DNA from: an uncultured Lachnospiraceae bacterium
GTDB lineage: Bacteria; Bacillota; Clostridia; Lachnospirales; Lachnospiraceae
DNA: 55,948 bases
Assembly (NCBI GenBank): GCA_949743325.1
Contig: CATJTQ010000102.1
Span: forward strand, 1-55,948
Reading direction: 5' to 3'
The position numbers and the translations under genes were made by a program. A model generated the notes under the pieces. That model did no database searches. It was not told the DNA's origin and was given only the letters and a program-made list of their open reading frames with translations. Positions 46,801 through 53,604 of the stretch are shown in pieces. Positions within the stretch are counted from its first letter, which is position 1, and every line of letters begins with the position of its first letter.

Positions 46801-46931
46801 CCGGAGCCGGCGGAGGTGGTTTTTTACAAGTCATACTGAAGAAGGGCGTAACGAAGGAAGAACTTCATAAAAGATTAAATATTGTTTTTCAGGACAGCGG
46901 CGTGGATGTGTGGGATTGTGAACTTGTATAG
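43869..46931 (+). CDS. fkp: Bifunctional fucokinase/fucose-1-phosphate guanylyltransferase (FKP-like)
   Basis: A 1020-residue fusion. The N-terminal half has LPDPDGKRVGSGGATFNVL and IHSGGDSKRIPQYSACGKLF, the nucleotidyltransferase signature of FKP, then a beta-helical piece near residue 400 (ISKNVTVGQNTVISNIEL). The C-terminal GHMP kinase has RVNWGGGWTDTPPY near 672, PKGSGLGTSS near 792 and GAGGGGFLQV near 979. Characterised homologues in Bacteroides and plants phosphorylate L-fucose and make GDP-L-fucose by salvage; some prefer D-arabinose or related sugars. Here it should give a GDP-sugar for the right-hand polymer. GGAGGGA precedes the ATG. Confidence 0.88.
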   Translation: MSQNYKKMKNLFLRQSYLDAWEDYENCLKKSNFIWWDMVILTASNEAQAEAYTQQINYRLNNGLLPAKTHFAVLPDPDGKRVGSGGATFNVLKYIADSGINNTNVSDIFKNKRILVIHSGGDSKRIPQYSACGKLFSSVPRELPNGNASTLFDEFMVSTSGIPSRIPEGMLVLSGDVLLLFNPLQIDCQFNGAAAISIKEHVSIGKNHGVFLNDGNDNVGSFLHKQTEEMLRAKGAVNERDCVDLDTGAVLLDTDLLMALFSLIGDEHGVNNNKFDEFVNEKARISFYGDFLFPLAKESTLEKYLKETPEGNFCDELKNCREKICNVLNKYSMKLLCLSPAEFIHFGTTKELMRLVTCDVDDYEFLDWKRAVLTNVDVSEYAVHNSFIDKSAQIGRDCFIENSYISKNVTVGQNTVISNIELENVEIPSNVVLHGVKLDSGKYVVRIYGVGDNPKSGAEGSAEFLGISINDIIISNGLSKTDIWDDCEQSLWYADIYPVCDTVKSAVNASLILYNIACKKASQKEIDEWRRYERLSLYSSFNSADVKAVIPWKKKLTDIILADKFMNMIDERVHYKETFNVFGNCPMSEFQYNLLMDKADNSDFFCSIRIYYYLSKYMKYNKMTFAGKTYENIERLCFDTIQKVISQHNLIKLTDSSESRIEKPEVNIKLPVRVNWGGGWTDTPPYCNEFGGVVLNAAIALKGEYPIQVTVKKLNELHIEFASKDIGAYGRANSIEEVMDCNNPFDPFALHKAALISCGIIPLEHNNINLEQILGKLGGGIYISTEVINVPKGSGLGTSSILAGACVKGLSEFLGKTLTDAQVYDTVLCMEQIMSTGGGWQDQVGGLSSGIKFITTEPGLKQEICVDKVEIPENAKRELNERFVLIYTGQRRLARNLLRDVVGNYIGSRSESLDALYRMKRVAALMKFELERGNIDEFAELLNKHWELSKQLDEGSTNTCIDQIFMVCENLIAGKFIAGAGGGGFLQVILKKGVTKEELHKRLNIVFQDSGVDVWDCELV

Positions 46932-46985
46932 GATTGTGTTTATATAAAATTAAAAAAGTAGATATTTTTTAGGGTGAGATAGAAA

Positions 46986-48083
46986 ATGTACAAAAGAAAT
47001 TATGGAATAGATTTATTAAAGATTATTATAATGTTTATGGTAGTGCTTCTCCATATACTTGATGAGGGCGGTGTTTTATCAAATACTGTAAAACTAAGTG
47101 ATAAATATTGGATAGCATGGTTTTTGGAATGTGCAGCATTTTGTGCAGTTAATTGTTTTGCTATTATAAGCGGTTTTGTAATGCATAATTCTACTGCTAA
47201 GATTTCAAGAATCTTAGCTTTATGGCTTCAAATTGTTTTTTACTCTTTAATTACAACATGTATTTTATGGGTTGCTGATCCTTCCAGCGTAAGTATAAAC
47301 AGCATTATAACTGCAGTATTTCCAATAACAAGAAAACAATATTGGTATTTATCAGCATATTTTGGAATGTATATTTTTGTTCCGCTTTTAAATCTAATAA
47401 TTGAAAAATGTGAGCGTCAAATACTGAAAAGAATCTTTATTTTAATATTTATTTTTATGTGTGTTATTCCAACAGGAATGCACAGTGATCCTTATAATTT
47501 AAACAGCGGTTACAGTACTGCTTGGTTATGCTTATTGTATTTACTTGGCGGGTATATCGAAAAATATAATATCCTTAGTAAATTAAAGAAAATGACTTCA
47601 ATGTTTCTTTTTTGGATATCAATAATAGTGTCAATATGTTTTAAAGCTTTAATAGAATATTGTATAACCTATGTATTGGGAAATTCAATAAATATTTCGT
47701 TTGGAGGATGGGGAGTAATATCTTATTTATCCCCAACTATAATATTAGCCGCAGTATTTCTTATATCTTATTTTTCCAAGCTAAATTTTTCGTGGGGGGG
47801 GGTAGAAAGGATTATTAAACTCCTTTCAAATGCTTCACTGGGAGTATATATAATACATTGCAGTCCGTTTGTGTGGAATAAAGTTATAAGTGATGCTGCT
47901 GTACCTTTTTTAAAGTATAATTGTGTCATTATGGGTATACTTGTGATTTTATGTGCATTTTTGATTTGGCTTATATGTTCATGTATAGATATTATAAGAA
48001 TTTACATATTTAAGTTGTTTCGTGTAGAATTTGTTTGTAAAAAGATAGCATGTGCTATTAACAGTAAAATTACGTTTAGCTAA
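46986..48083 (+). CDS. Membrane O-acyltransferase (Acyl_transf_3 family) with internal 9-G tract
   Basis: A 365-residue membrane protein with about ten helices. The start NYGIDLLKIIIMFMVVLLHI and a later KQYWYLSAYFGMYIFVPLLN are typical of the acyltransferase 3 family. It would acylate a polysaccharide sugar, and it belongs to the same family as the product at 32744 but is not a close copy. A nine-G run (47794-47802) encodes SWGGVE near residue 270; the gene is in frame (ON). It is the last gene of the right cluster. GGGTGAGA precedes the ATG. Confidence 0.87.
   Translation: MYKRNYGIDLLKIIIMFMVVLLHILDEGGVLSNTVKLSDKYWIAWFLECAAFCAVNCFAIISGFVMHNSTAKISRILALWLQIVFYSLITTCILWVADPSSVSINSIITAVFPITRKQYWYLSAYFGMYIFVPLLNLIIEKCERQILKRIFILIFIFMCVIPTGMHSDPYNLNSGYSTAWLCLLYLLGGYIEKYNILSKLKKMTSMFLFWISIIVSICFKALIEYCITYVLGNSINISFGGWGVISYLSPTIILAAVFLISYFSKLNFSWGGVERIIKLLSNASLGVYIIHCSPFVWNKVISDAAVPFLKYNCVIMGILVILCAFLIWLICSCIDIIRIYIFKLFRVEFVCKKIACAINSKITFS
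47794..47802 (+). repeat. Poly-G tract (9 G) inside second acyltransferase gene
   Basis: Nine Gs read as TGG-GGG-GGG-GTA in frame. It is the third 9-G tract in this cluster and the second in a membrane acyltransferase gene. Slippage would remove the last quarter of the protein. Confidence 0.85.
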
Positions 48084-48100
48084 ACAAAAAAATTAAAATG

Positions 48101-48129
48101 TTGATTTTAAAAATAAAAAATGATATACT
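48101..48129 (+). promoter_or_regulatory. Sigma-A-like promoter for the toxin-antitoxin-chaperone operon
   Basis: TTGATT (48101-48106), 17-base spacer, TATACT (48124-48129), ending 83 bases before the first gene's ATG. This suggests the module is expressed independently of the polysaccharide cluster just upstream. Confidence 0.6.
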
Positions 48130-48212
48130 AAAATTATTAGTTTTTGTCTATATAAAATTCATGGAGTGAAGAAATTGTAAAAAAGCTGTTAATTGCTTAG
48201 GAAGAGTGGACA

Positions 48213-48800
48213 ATGAAAGAATTGGGGTATCATGGAACCTGTACTAAGCACCAATATAGTATAGAAAAGGATGGATTTGTTCCCGCTAAATGTAAGTACC
48301 GAAGTGATCATTGGTTAGGTCAGGGTGTATATTTTTTTGATGATTATGAGAAAGCTAGATGGTGGGCATCAAACAGTTCATCACAAAATGGTAATTGTGG
48401 AGGTGTGATTTTTCAGTCGCTTATAGAGGCTGATGATGAAGAAGTTCTTAATCTTGATGATAATAGCCAGTATGATTGTTTTTTAACAGAAACTATAAAT
48501 ACATTGGATGAAATTCAAAAAGAATGTTTTGGAAATATGCCTATATTTGAAGAAGATAAATTTCGTGCAGTTTTTTTTGATTATTATAAACAGAAAAAAG
48601 GAATATCTGTTATTATAGGAACTTTCCAAAAGGATGTCGCAGGTTATACAACAAGAAGAACTTCCGAAGAATTAAAGAAACAAAGAGAGATAATGAAAAT
48701 TATTAATATCAGATTTAATGAGCGGCAGATATGTGTTTCGAAAAAAGAATGCATTAAATCAACTAAACTGGTCTATAATGAAGAAGAAGAGGTGATATGA
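48213..48800 (+). CDS. ADP-ribosyltransferase-like toxin of a toxin-antitoxin-chaperone module (CmdT-like)
   Basis: A 195-residue protein. LGYHGTCTKH (His7) and HWLGQGVYFFDDYEKARWWA (Tyr40) resemble the first two catalytic motifs (His, Tyr) of PARP/ART-fold ADP-ribosyltransferases. FRAVFFDYY (117-125) and a late RQICVSKKE block fit the rest of the domain. The next two genes encode a small protein and a SecB-like chaperone. That toxin, antitoxin, chaperone order is the arrangement of CmdTAC, in which CmdT ADP-ribosylates mRNA during phage infection. Toxic activity and target are inferred. GGAAGAG precedes the ATG. Confidence 0.68.
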   Translation: MKELGYHGTCTKHQYSIEKDGFVPAKCKYRSDHWLGQGVYFFDDYEKARWWASNSSSQNGNCGGVIFQSLIEADDEEVLNLDDNSQYDCFLTETINTLDEIQKECFGNMPIFEEDKFRAVFFDYYKQKKGISVIIGTFQKDVAGYTTRRTSEELKKQREIMKIINIRFNERQICVSKKECIKSTKLVYNEEEEVI

Positions 48801-49036
48801 TGTTTGATAAAAATTTATTTTTTGCATTATGTGAAAAGTACGATGTTGAGTTAAATGATAGTGCAAAAAAACCTATGATTAAAGATAGAAATGGGGTTCA
48901 TGTGGTAAATAACGAAGATGTTAGTCGTATTTTTGCATCATGTAAGACTGTTTTTGGATACTCTGGGAAAAAATTAGATGCAAATATCATAACAGATGCA
49001 TATTATTTGCAAGAAGATTTTGCTATTGCGTGTTAG
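48797..49036 (+). CDS. Small antitoxin-like protein of the TAC module
   Basis: A 79-residue protein whose ATG overlaps the toxin stop codon (ATGA, four bases), indicating coupled translation. The C-terminus, with DAYYLQEDFAIAC, is hydrophobic and looks like a chaperone-addiction tail: an exposed segment that a SecB-like chaperone must bind to keep the antitoxin folded. No helix-turn-helix is evident, so autoregulation is not predicted. The assignment as antitoxin rests on position and size, not on family recognition. Confidence 0.6.
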   Translation: MMFDKNLFFALCEKYDVELNDSAKKPMIKDRNGVHVVNNEDVSRIFASCKTVFGYSGKKLDANIITDAYYLQEDFAIAC

Positions 49037-49045
49037 GAGAGGATT

Positions 49046-49444
49046 ATGAAAGTTAGGTCTACTTACGAAAGTCCTCTTGTTTTAGAAAAAATTGAAATTA
49101 CGGAGAGTACTTTCAGAAAAAAAGATGTTTCATTGGATGAATTAGAGTTGGGTGTTCATGTAGAGCACAATGTTGAAAACATTGGAGAAGATGGATATGA
49201 AATTGTATTAAATACAACTGTTTCAGATGAAAACGAAAATATATATGTTAATGTAAAAGGAAAAGCAATGTTTCGCACACAACAAAAGAATATGGATATG
49301 CTTGAAAAAAATACGATAGCAATTATGTTTCCTTACATTAGAAGCTATATATCTATTATTACAACACAGCCAGGGATGCCGCCTATTGTGTTGCCGGCTA
49401 TGAATATTATTGCAATGATAAATGACCAAAAAGGTAAAAATTAA
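49046..49444 (+). CDS. SecB-like chaperone of the TAC module (CmdC-like)
   Basis: A 132-residue protein with an N-terminal beta-rich region (EIVLNTTVSDENENIYVNVK) and the SecB-type end FPYIRSYISIITTQPGMPPI followed by VLPAMNI. Low-GC Gram-positives generally lack the canonical export SecB, so a SecB homologue beside a toxin-like gene points to the TAC type, where the chaperone protects the antitoxin. TTAGGAGAGG precedes the ATG, nine bases after the antitoxin stop. A strong terminator follows. Confidence 0.8.
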   Translation: MKVRSTYESPLVLEKIEITESTFRKKDVSLDELELGVHVEHNVENIGEDGYEIVLNTTVSDENENIYVNVKGKAMFRTQQKNMDMLEKNTIAIMFPYIRSYISIITTQPGMPPIVLPAMNIIAMINDQKGKN

Positions 49445-49481
49445 TTATTTACTGCGCTTGAATTATTACAATTTTTATTGA

Positions 49482-49513
49482 GCAACTATCTTTTAACAGA
49501 TAGTTGCTTTTTT
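49482..49513 (+). terminator. Rho-independent terminator after the TAC module
   Basis: GCAACTATC (49482-49490), an 8-base loop, GATAGTTGC (49499-49507), then six Ts. A perfect 9-bp stem with a U-run, 37 bases after the SecB-like stop codon. Confidence 0.88.
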
Positions 49514-49536
49514 GTTGAAAATATGAGAAAACTAAA

Positions 49537-49612
49537 GAACCGCCGTATACCGGACGGTATGTACGGTGGTGTGGGAGGTCGGTAGATAAAATAATTATCT
49601 ACCTCCAACCTG
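49537..49612 (+). ncRNA. Orphan group II intron 3' end (domains V and VI)
   Basis: A 34-base domain V-like hairpin (49537-49570): ACCGCCGTA pairs with TACGGTGGT, a two-base TG bulge follows, and a TACC/GGTA upper helix carries a GGAC tetraloop. A CGC triad sits where AGC is usual. Next, GGTAGATAA/TTATCTACC (49581-49589 and 49595-49603) forms a domain VI-like stem within GGAGG...CCTCC. No reverse transcriptase or upstream intron domains are present, so this is a remnant or an orphan element. Confidence 0.7.
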
Positions 49613-49666
49613 ATTTGGTATATAAAAAATAAAGGTGTCAGTTAATAACATAATCCTGAGAGCTAA

Positions 49667-49694
49667 TTGACTTTTTATCTGCCTTTGATATAAT
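49667..49694 (+). promoter_or_regulatory. Sigma-A-like promoter for the VanZ/glf genes
   Basis: TTGACT (49667-49672), 16-base spacer, TATAAT (49689-49694), ending 54 bases before the VanZ-family ATG. It is near consensus at both boxes. Confidence 0.68.
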
Positions 49695-49748
49695 GATTAA
49701 GATATATTTAAAAGCTTTCAATAGAATAAAAAAATAGTGGAGAACAAT

Positions 49749-50255
49749 ATGTTTACAGATACAAAAAAACTATACTTGTATATTTTATCATGGTTTCCGT
49801 CAATATTAGTTATGATAATAATATTTTCTTTTTCTGCAAGAGTAGCAGATGATTCAAACCGTACAAGCGGAGGGCTTACAGAAAAGGTTATATATGTAAT
49901 TGAGTGTATTACAAATGATACTATTGAAGAGGGAAGTCCTGAATATGACAGAATTCATTTGATTGTAAGAAAAACTGGGCATTTCCTTGAGTATATGGCT
50001 TTGGGATGTACATTTGTGCTGCCATATGCTTTATTATTTAAAAGTAAATGGAAAATATTCTTGTTATGTGAGATATCTTCAGCTTTTTATGCCTGTACGG
50101 ATGAGTTTCATCAATTATTTGTTGAGGGCAGAAGCGGAAACTTCAAGGATGTTGGAATTGACAGTACAGGTGCTTTAGTTGGAATTTGTGTTGGGTTTAT
50201 AATATGGATAATTATAAAAAAAATAGTCAAATGTATGAGCAAGAACAGCAGTTGA
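49749..50255 (+). CDS. VanZ family membrane protein
   Basis: About 168 residues with four hydrophobic helices. It carries the VanZ signature RKTGHFLEYMALG and ACTDEFHQLFVEGRSGNFKD followed by DSTGALVG. VanZ itself gives low-level teicoplanin resistance; the general family role is not established. ATG 49749 is preferred, with GGAG six bases upstream, over the in-frame GTG at 49737. It is probably co-transcribed with glf from the promoter at 49667. Confidence 0.88.
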   Translation: MFTDTKKLYLYILSWFPSILVMIIIFSFSARVADDSNRTSGGLTEKVIYVIECITNDTIEEGSPEYDRIHLIVRKTGHFLEYMALGCTFVLPYALLFKSKWKIFLLCEISSAFYACTDEFHQLFVEGRSGNFKDVGIDSTGALVGICVGFIIWIIIKKIVKCMSKNSS

Positions 50256-50336
50256 CTCTGCGTTCGATGGATTAAATGTGAAAAACTAAAGATAGGAAAA
50301 TTTTAATATTTGAATTCAAAATTTGGAGTTGGGAAA

Positions 50337-51461
50337 ATGTATGATTATTTAATTGTTGGAGCTGGGTTATTTGGGGCTGTTTTTGCTTATGAAATGAAAT
50401 TAGCAGGAAAAAATTGTTTGGTAATTGAAAAGAGAAAACATATTGCGGGAAATGTCTATACAGAAGATGTGGAGGGCATTCAGGTTCACAAATATGGTGC
50501 GCATATTTTTCATACCAATAATAAAAAAATATGGGATTATGTTAATCAATTTAGTGAATTTAATCGTTATACAAATAGTCCTATTGCAAAATATAAAGAT
50601 AAAATATATAATTTGCCGTTTAATATGAATACATTTCATCAAATGTGGGGAGTGAATACACCGGCTGAAGCAAAGAAGATTATTGCAGCTCAGATAAAAG
50701 ACGCAGGTATTAGCAAAGCGGAGAATCTGGAGGAGCAAGCAATCTCGTTAGTTGGAAGAGATATATATGAAATACTTGTTAAAGGTTACACTGAAAAACA
50801 ATGGGGTAGAAAGGCGCAGGAGCTGCCAGCATTTATTATAAATAGACTGCCAGTAAGATTTATATATGATAATAATTACTTTAATGATCGGTTTCAGGGT
50901 ATACCAGTTGGAGGCTATACTAAGATAATAGAAAAAATGTTAGATGGAATAGAAGTTAGAATGAATACAGATTTTTTACAAAGTAGGGATGAGTATCTTT
51001 CTATTGCAAATAAAATAATATATACTGGTACAATTGATGCTTTTTTTGATTATTGTTATGGTGAGTTAGGATACCGCAGTCTTCGTTTTGAGGATGAGGT
51101 GTTAGATATAGAAAATTATCAGGGAAATGCAGTGGTTAATTATACAGAATATGAGATTCCTTATACAAGAATAATTGAACACAAACACTTTGAGTATGAT
51201 AACAGTGAAGTACAATGTAAACCAAAGACAGTTGTAACAAGGGAGTTCCCTGATGTGTGGACAAGAGGAGGGGAACCATATTATCCAATAAATGATAAGA
51301 AAAATAATGATTTATATAGTAAATATTATGAACTTGCAAGCCGCAAAACCAATATAATATTCGGGGGGCGGCTTGGTATGTTCAAATATTTTGATATGCA
51401 TAATGTTATTGAAGAGTCTTTGAATTTGGTGAAAAAAGAATTGCAAGACCTTGGGAAATAG
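50337..51461 (+). CDS. glf: UDP-galactopyranose mutase
   Basis: A flavoprotein of about 374 residues with VGAGLFGAVFAYEM, HIAGNVYTED, KYGAHIFHTN and YTEKQWGR, all strict markers of UDP-galactopyranose mutase. TREFPDVWTRGGEPYYPIND and FGGRLGMFKYFDMH complete the family pattern. It converts UDP-Galp to UDP-Galf for galactofuranose-containing glycans. ATG 50337 follows GGAG; the longer frame from a TTG at 50310 is not supported. The last 56 bp overlap the 3' end of yyaC on the other strand. A 6-G run (51363-51368) lies in GGRLG. Confidence 0.93.
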   Translation: MYDYLIVGAGLFGAVFAYEMKLAGKNCLVIEKRKHIAGNVYTEDVEGIQVHKYGAHIFHTNNKKIWDYVNQFSEFNRYTNSPIAKYKDKIYNLPFNMNTFHQMWGVNTPAEAKKIIAAQIKDAGISKAENLEEQAISLVGRDIYEILVKGYTEKQWGRKAQELPAFIINRLPVRFIYDNNYFNDRFQGIPVGGYTKIIEKMLDGIEVRMNTDFLQSRDEYLSIANKIIYTGTIDAFFDYCYGELGYRSLRFEDEVLDIENYQGNAVVNYTEYEIPYTRIIEHKHFEYDNSEVQCKPKTVVTREFPDVWTRGGEPYYPINDKKNNDLYSKYYELASRKTNIIFGGRLGMFKYFDMHNVIEESLNLVKKELQDLGK

Positions 51462-52005
51462 TATCTGCAAGCCGCATCACAGTTGATAGTCGTGTGGTTT
51501 GTAAAGTCATCTGTTCAAAAATACCGGATGTACCTACGATTCCGGTAATAAAAAAATCACCGACGGCAGGCAGTTCTTTGTGGACGCCAGTACCCGGATG
51601 AAGCTGACCTACTCCTACAGATATAAAACCTATATATTTATTATTACCAAGAGATGCGTCTATAGCAATTATAGGAATATCAGGATGATTAGCTTTAATT
51701 TGATTTATCTTATCTTCTAAATTCATTGCATGTACCGGAAAATCCAAAGTACCATACAAGTGCATTTTTCTAATGGGATGTTTTTTAAAAAATCCAGAGT
51801 GTTGCAATGAAAAGTTTTGCAGTTTATATCCTATCAATGGACCTAAGCTGTCTCCTGTTACTCTGTCGCTGCCGATGCAGAGAACAACAATTTCTTTAGT
51901 GTTATAAAAGTAAAAATCTATAAAAGAAGACAGTGTCTGGGCTATTTTAGAACATACATTGTCTTCTTGTACGTTAAAATAATATACGTTTTTAGTCTTA
52001 GTCAT
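51406..52005 (-). CDS. yyaC: Sporulation protein YyaC (DUF1256, Gpr-like fold)
   Basis: A 199-residue protein with CIGSDRVTGDSLGPLIGYKL, LYGTLDFPVHAMNLEDKI, IAIDASLGNNKYIG and VGDFFITGIVGTSG, the YyaC/DUF1256 pattern related to the germination protease. It occurs only in spore formers, so the host is likely to sporulate or descend from a sporulator. AAGGAG precedes the ATG at 52005. It is convergent with glf and overlaps it tail to tail. Confidence 0.9.
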   Translation of the reverse strand: MTKTKNVYYFNVQEDNVCSKIAQTLSSFIDFYFYNTKEIVVLCIGSDRVTGDSLGPLIGYKLQNFSLQHSGFFKKHPIRKMHLYGTLDFPVHAMNLEDKINQIKANHPDIPIIAIDASLGNNKYIGFISVGVGQLHPGTGVHKELPAVGDFFITGIVGTSGIFEQMTLQTTRLSTVMRLADTISQGLAILFSPNSKTLQ

Positions 52006-52194
52006 ACCAAGGCTCCTTATAAAAAATTTTATCTCTGTATCATTACATTTTTTCCAAGGCTCTCTTTTTTATGCTATATGTCGAAAATTTTTTATAGCAT
52101 ATTACACAATTTGCTAAAATTCGAGGAAATTAAGTGTTATTATAAAGCTGGTTTTACCGATAGTAGAGCTAATAAAATAAAAGAGGTGTCTATT

Positions 52195-53523
52195 ATGCAG
52201 CAAAGTAAAAGAAACAGAAAAGATAATGCGGATACCTTAAGAAAAAATTTGGAGGACAAACTCCCTAAAAATGTACGGCAGATTGGAAATGTTTCACAGA
52301 ATACAAAAATTTATATACAGGAATTTGTGTTAAACTATTTAAAAAGAATACAAAAGGATGTACAGCAAAAAGGGATAAATGCTTCTGAAATACTAATCGG
52401 TGAAAAAGTTGTCGCACAGAAAGCTACATATTTTTTTATAATAGGTGCGATTGGGTTAGGAGTTGATGTAAAAGAAAATAATGGCGCTTTATCAGAGGAG
52501 AGTAAAAAGCAAATTACCCGCACAATAGAAAGTTATTTTGGAAAAGAAAATAGTGCTTTATGTCAGATTGGATGGAGTAGTCAGCTTGCTGTTGAAAATA
52601 AAATTCCTGATGAATTTGAGGGTTTTCATCGAGAAAATTTTGGCACTGGTAATACTTTGTTTTTAGGCTTTTGTGAAGACGGGGAAGAGGTATTTTATAT
52701 AAATGAGAACGGAAAGTTAAAAAAGCAAAACGGGTATTATGTATATTTTGACAGAAACGAGGGAATGCAGCAGTATATTGAGGACAACCAGCCTGCTAAA
52801 TGCGTAGAGATGGAACCTTTAGAGAAAGGTAAGAGTGAAACATACCGTATGCTGCTTGCAAATCATAAAGAAGAAATTCAACATAAACACTTAGTTTCTT
52901 TTCTTTATACAGCAAGTACTTTTTTAGTAATGGTAGTAATTGTTCTTGGAGTGACACTTATAAATCATTATGATAAGCTAAAGGATATGCAGGGAACAAT
53001 TGCGACACTATCGAAAAAAGTCATTAATGGTGAGAGTGACGATGTTGGAGTTGTGAGTGATGATGGCTTGTCTGAGGTGACGTCTGATAATGTTTTGCAT
53101 AAAAATTCAGATGTCTCCAATGTAAGTCATCAAGGTGTGAATGTAGAGGGACAAGCAGTACAAACTGGCGCATCAGTTGAGGCTGCCTCAGGTGAAACTG
53201 CAAATTCTTCAGGAGAAGCGACAACAGTAAGTGGAACAGGGACAAGTGCAGAAGAGGGTTCTGATGGAGAAGATGGGACAAGCAGTGACAGTGAACAGAG
53301 CCTGGAAACTATAAATGATAAAACAGTAGAGGAATATGAGGCAGAACAACTTGCTATGATGCAGGAACAATTTAGAAGATATGAAGTTGTTGAGGGTGAT
53401 ACATTAATAGGAATTTGTAGAAAATTATATGGTTCATTAGAATATCTTGATAAAATCTGCGAGTATAATCAAATAGAAAACTCCGATCAGATAAAAGTGG
53501 GTCAAAAAATTTGGGTACCATAA
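52195..53523 (+). CDS. Membrane-anchored LysM-domain protein
   Basis: A protein of 442 residues. A cytoplasmic N-terminal region (1-230, FFIIGAIGLGVDV) is followed by one membrane helix near 233-258 (HLVSFLYTASTFLVMVVIVL). A long S/T/G/E-rich linker comes next, and then a C-terminal LysM domain (YEVVEGDTLIGICRKLYGS; IKVGQKIWVP) that should bind peptidoglycan outside the membrane. AGAGGTG precedes ATG 52195; the longer open frame to 51967 overlaps yyaC and is not used. The N-terminal domain is not recognised. The following two genes lie on the same strand. Confidence 0.83.
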   Translation: MQQSKRNRKDNADTLRKNLEDKLPKNVRQIGNVSQNTKIYIQEFVLNYLKRIQKDVQQKGINASEILIGEKVVAQKATYFFIIGAIGLGVDVKENNGALSEESKKQITRTIESYFGKENSALCQIGWSSQLAVENKIPDEFEGFHRENFGTGNTLFLGFCEDGEEVFYINENGKLKKQNGYYVYFDRNEGMQQYIEDNQPAKCVEMEPLEKGKSETYRMLLANHKEEIQHKHLVSFLYTASTFLVMVVIVLGVTLINHYDKLKDMQGTIATLSKKVINGESDDVGVVSDDGLSEVTSDNVLHKNSDVSNVSHQGVNVEGQAVQTGASVEAASGETANSSGEATTVSGTGTSAEEGSDGEDGTSSDSEQSLETINDKTVEEYEAEQLAMMQEQFRRYEVVEGDTLIGICRKLYGSLEYLDKICEYNQIENSDQIKVGQKIWVP

Positions 53524-53604
53524 CTATTTTATATTTTAGATAATTGTGTTATTATATTAAAGAACGCTGAAAATTGTAAACAGTTACCAGAATGGAGAAA
53601 AAGC

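Noticed and set aside
43869-46931. The FKP-like gene as a heptose kinase/guanylyltransferase pair
   Set aside because: The fused order, length and the LPDPDGKRVGSGGA and RVNWGGGWTDTPPY motifs fit the fucokinase/fucose-1-phosphate guanylyltransferase family better.
51363-51368. 6-G run in glf as another contingency tract
   Set aside because: It is short and lies in the conserved GGRLG motif, so glycine codons explain it.
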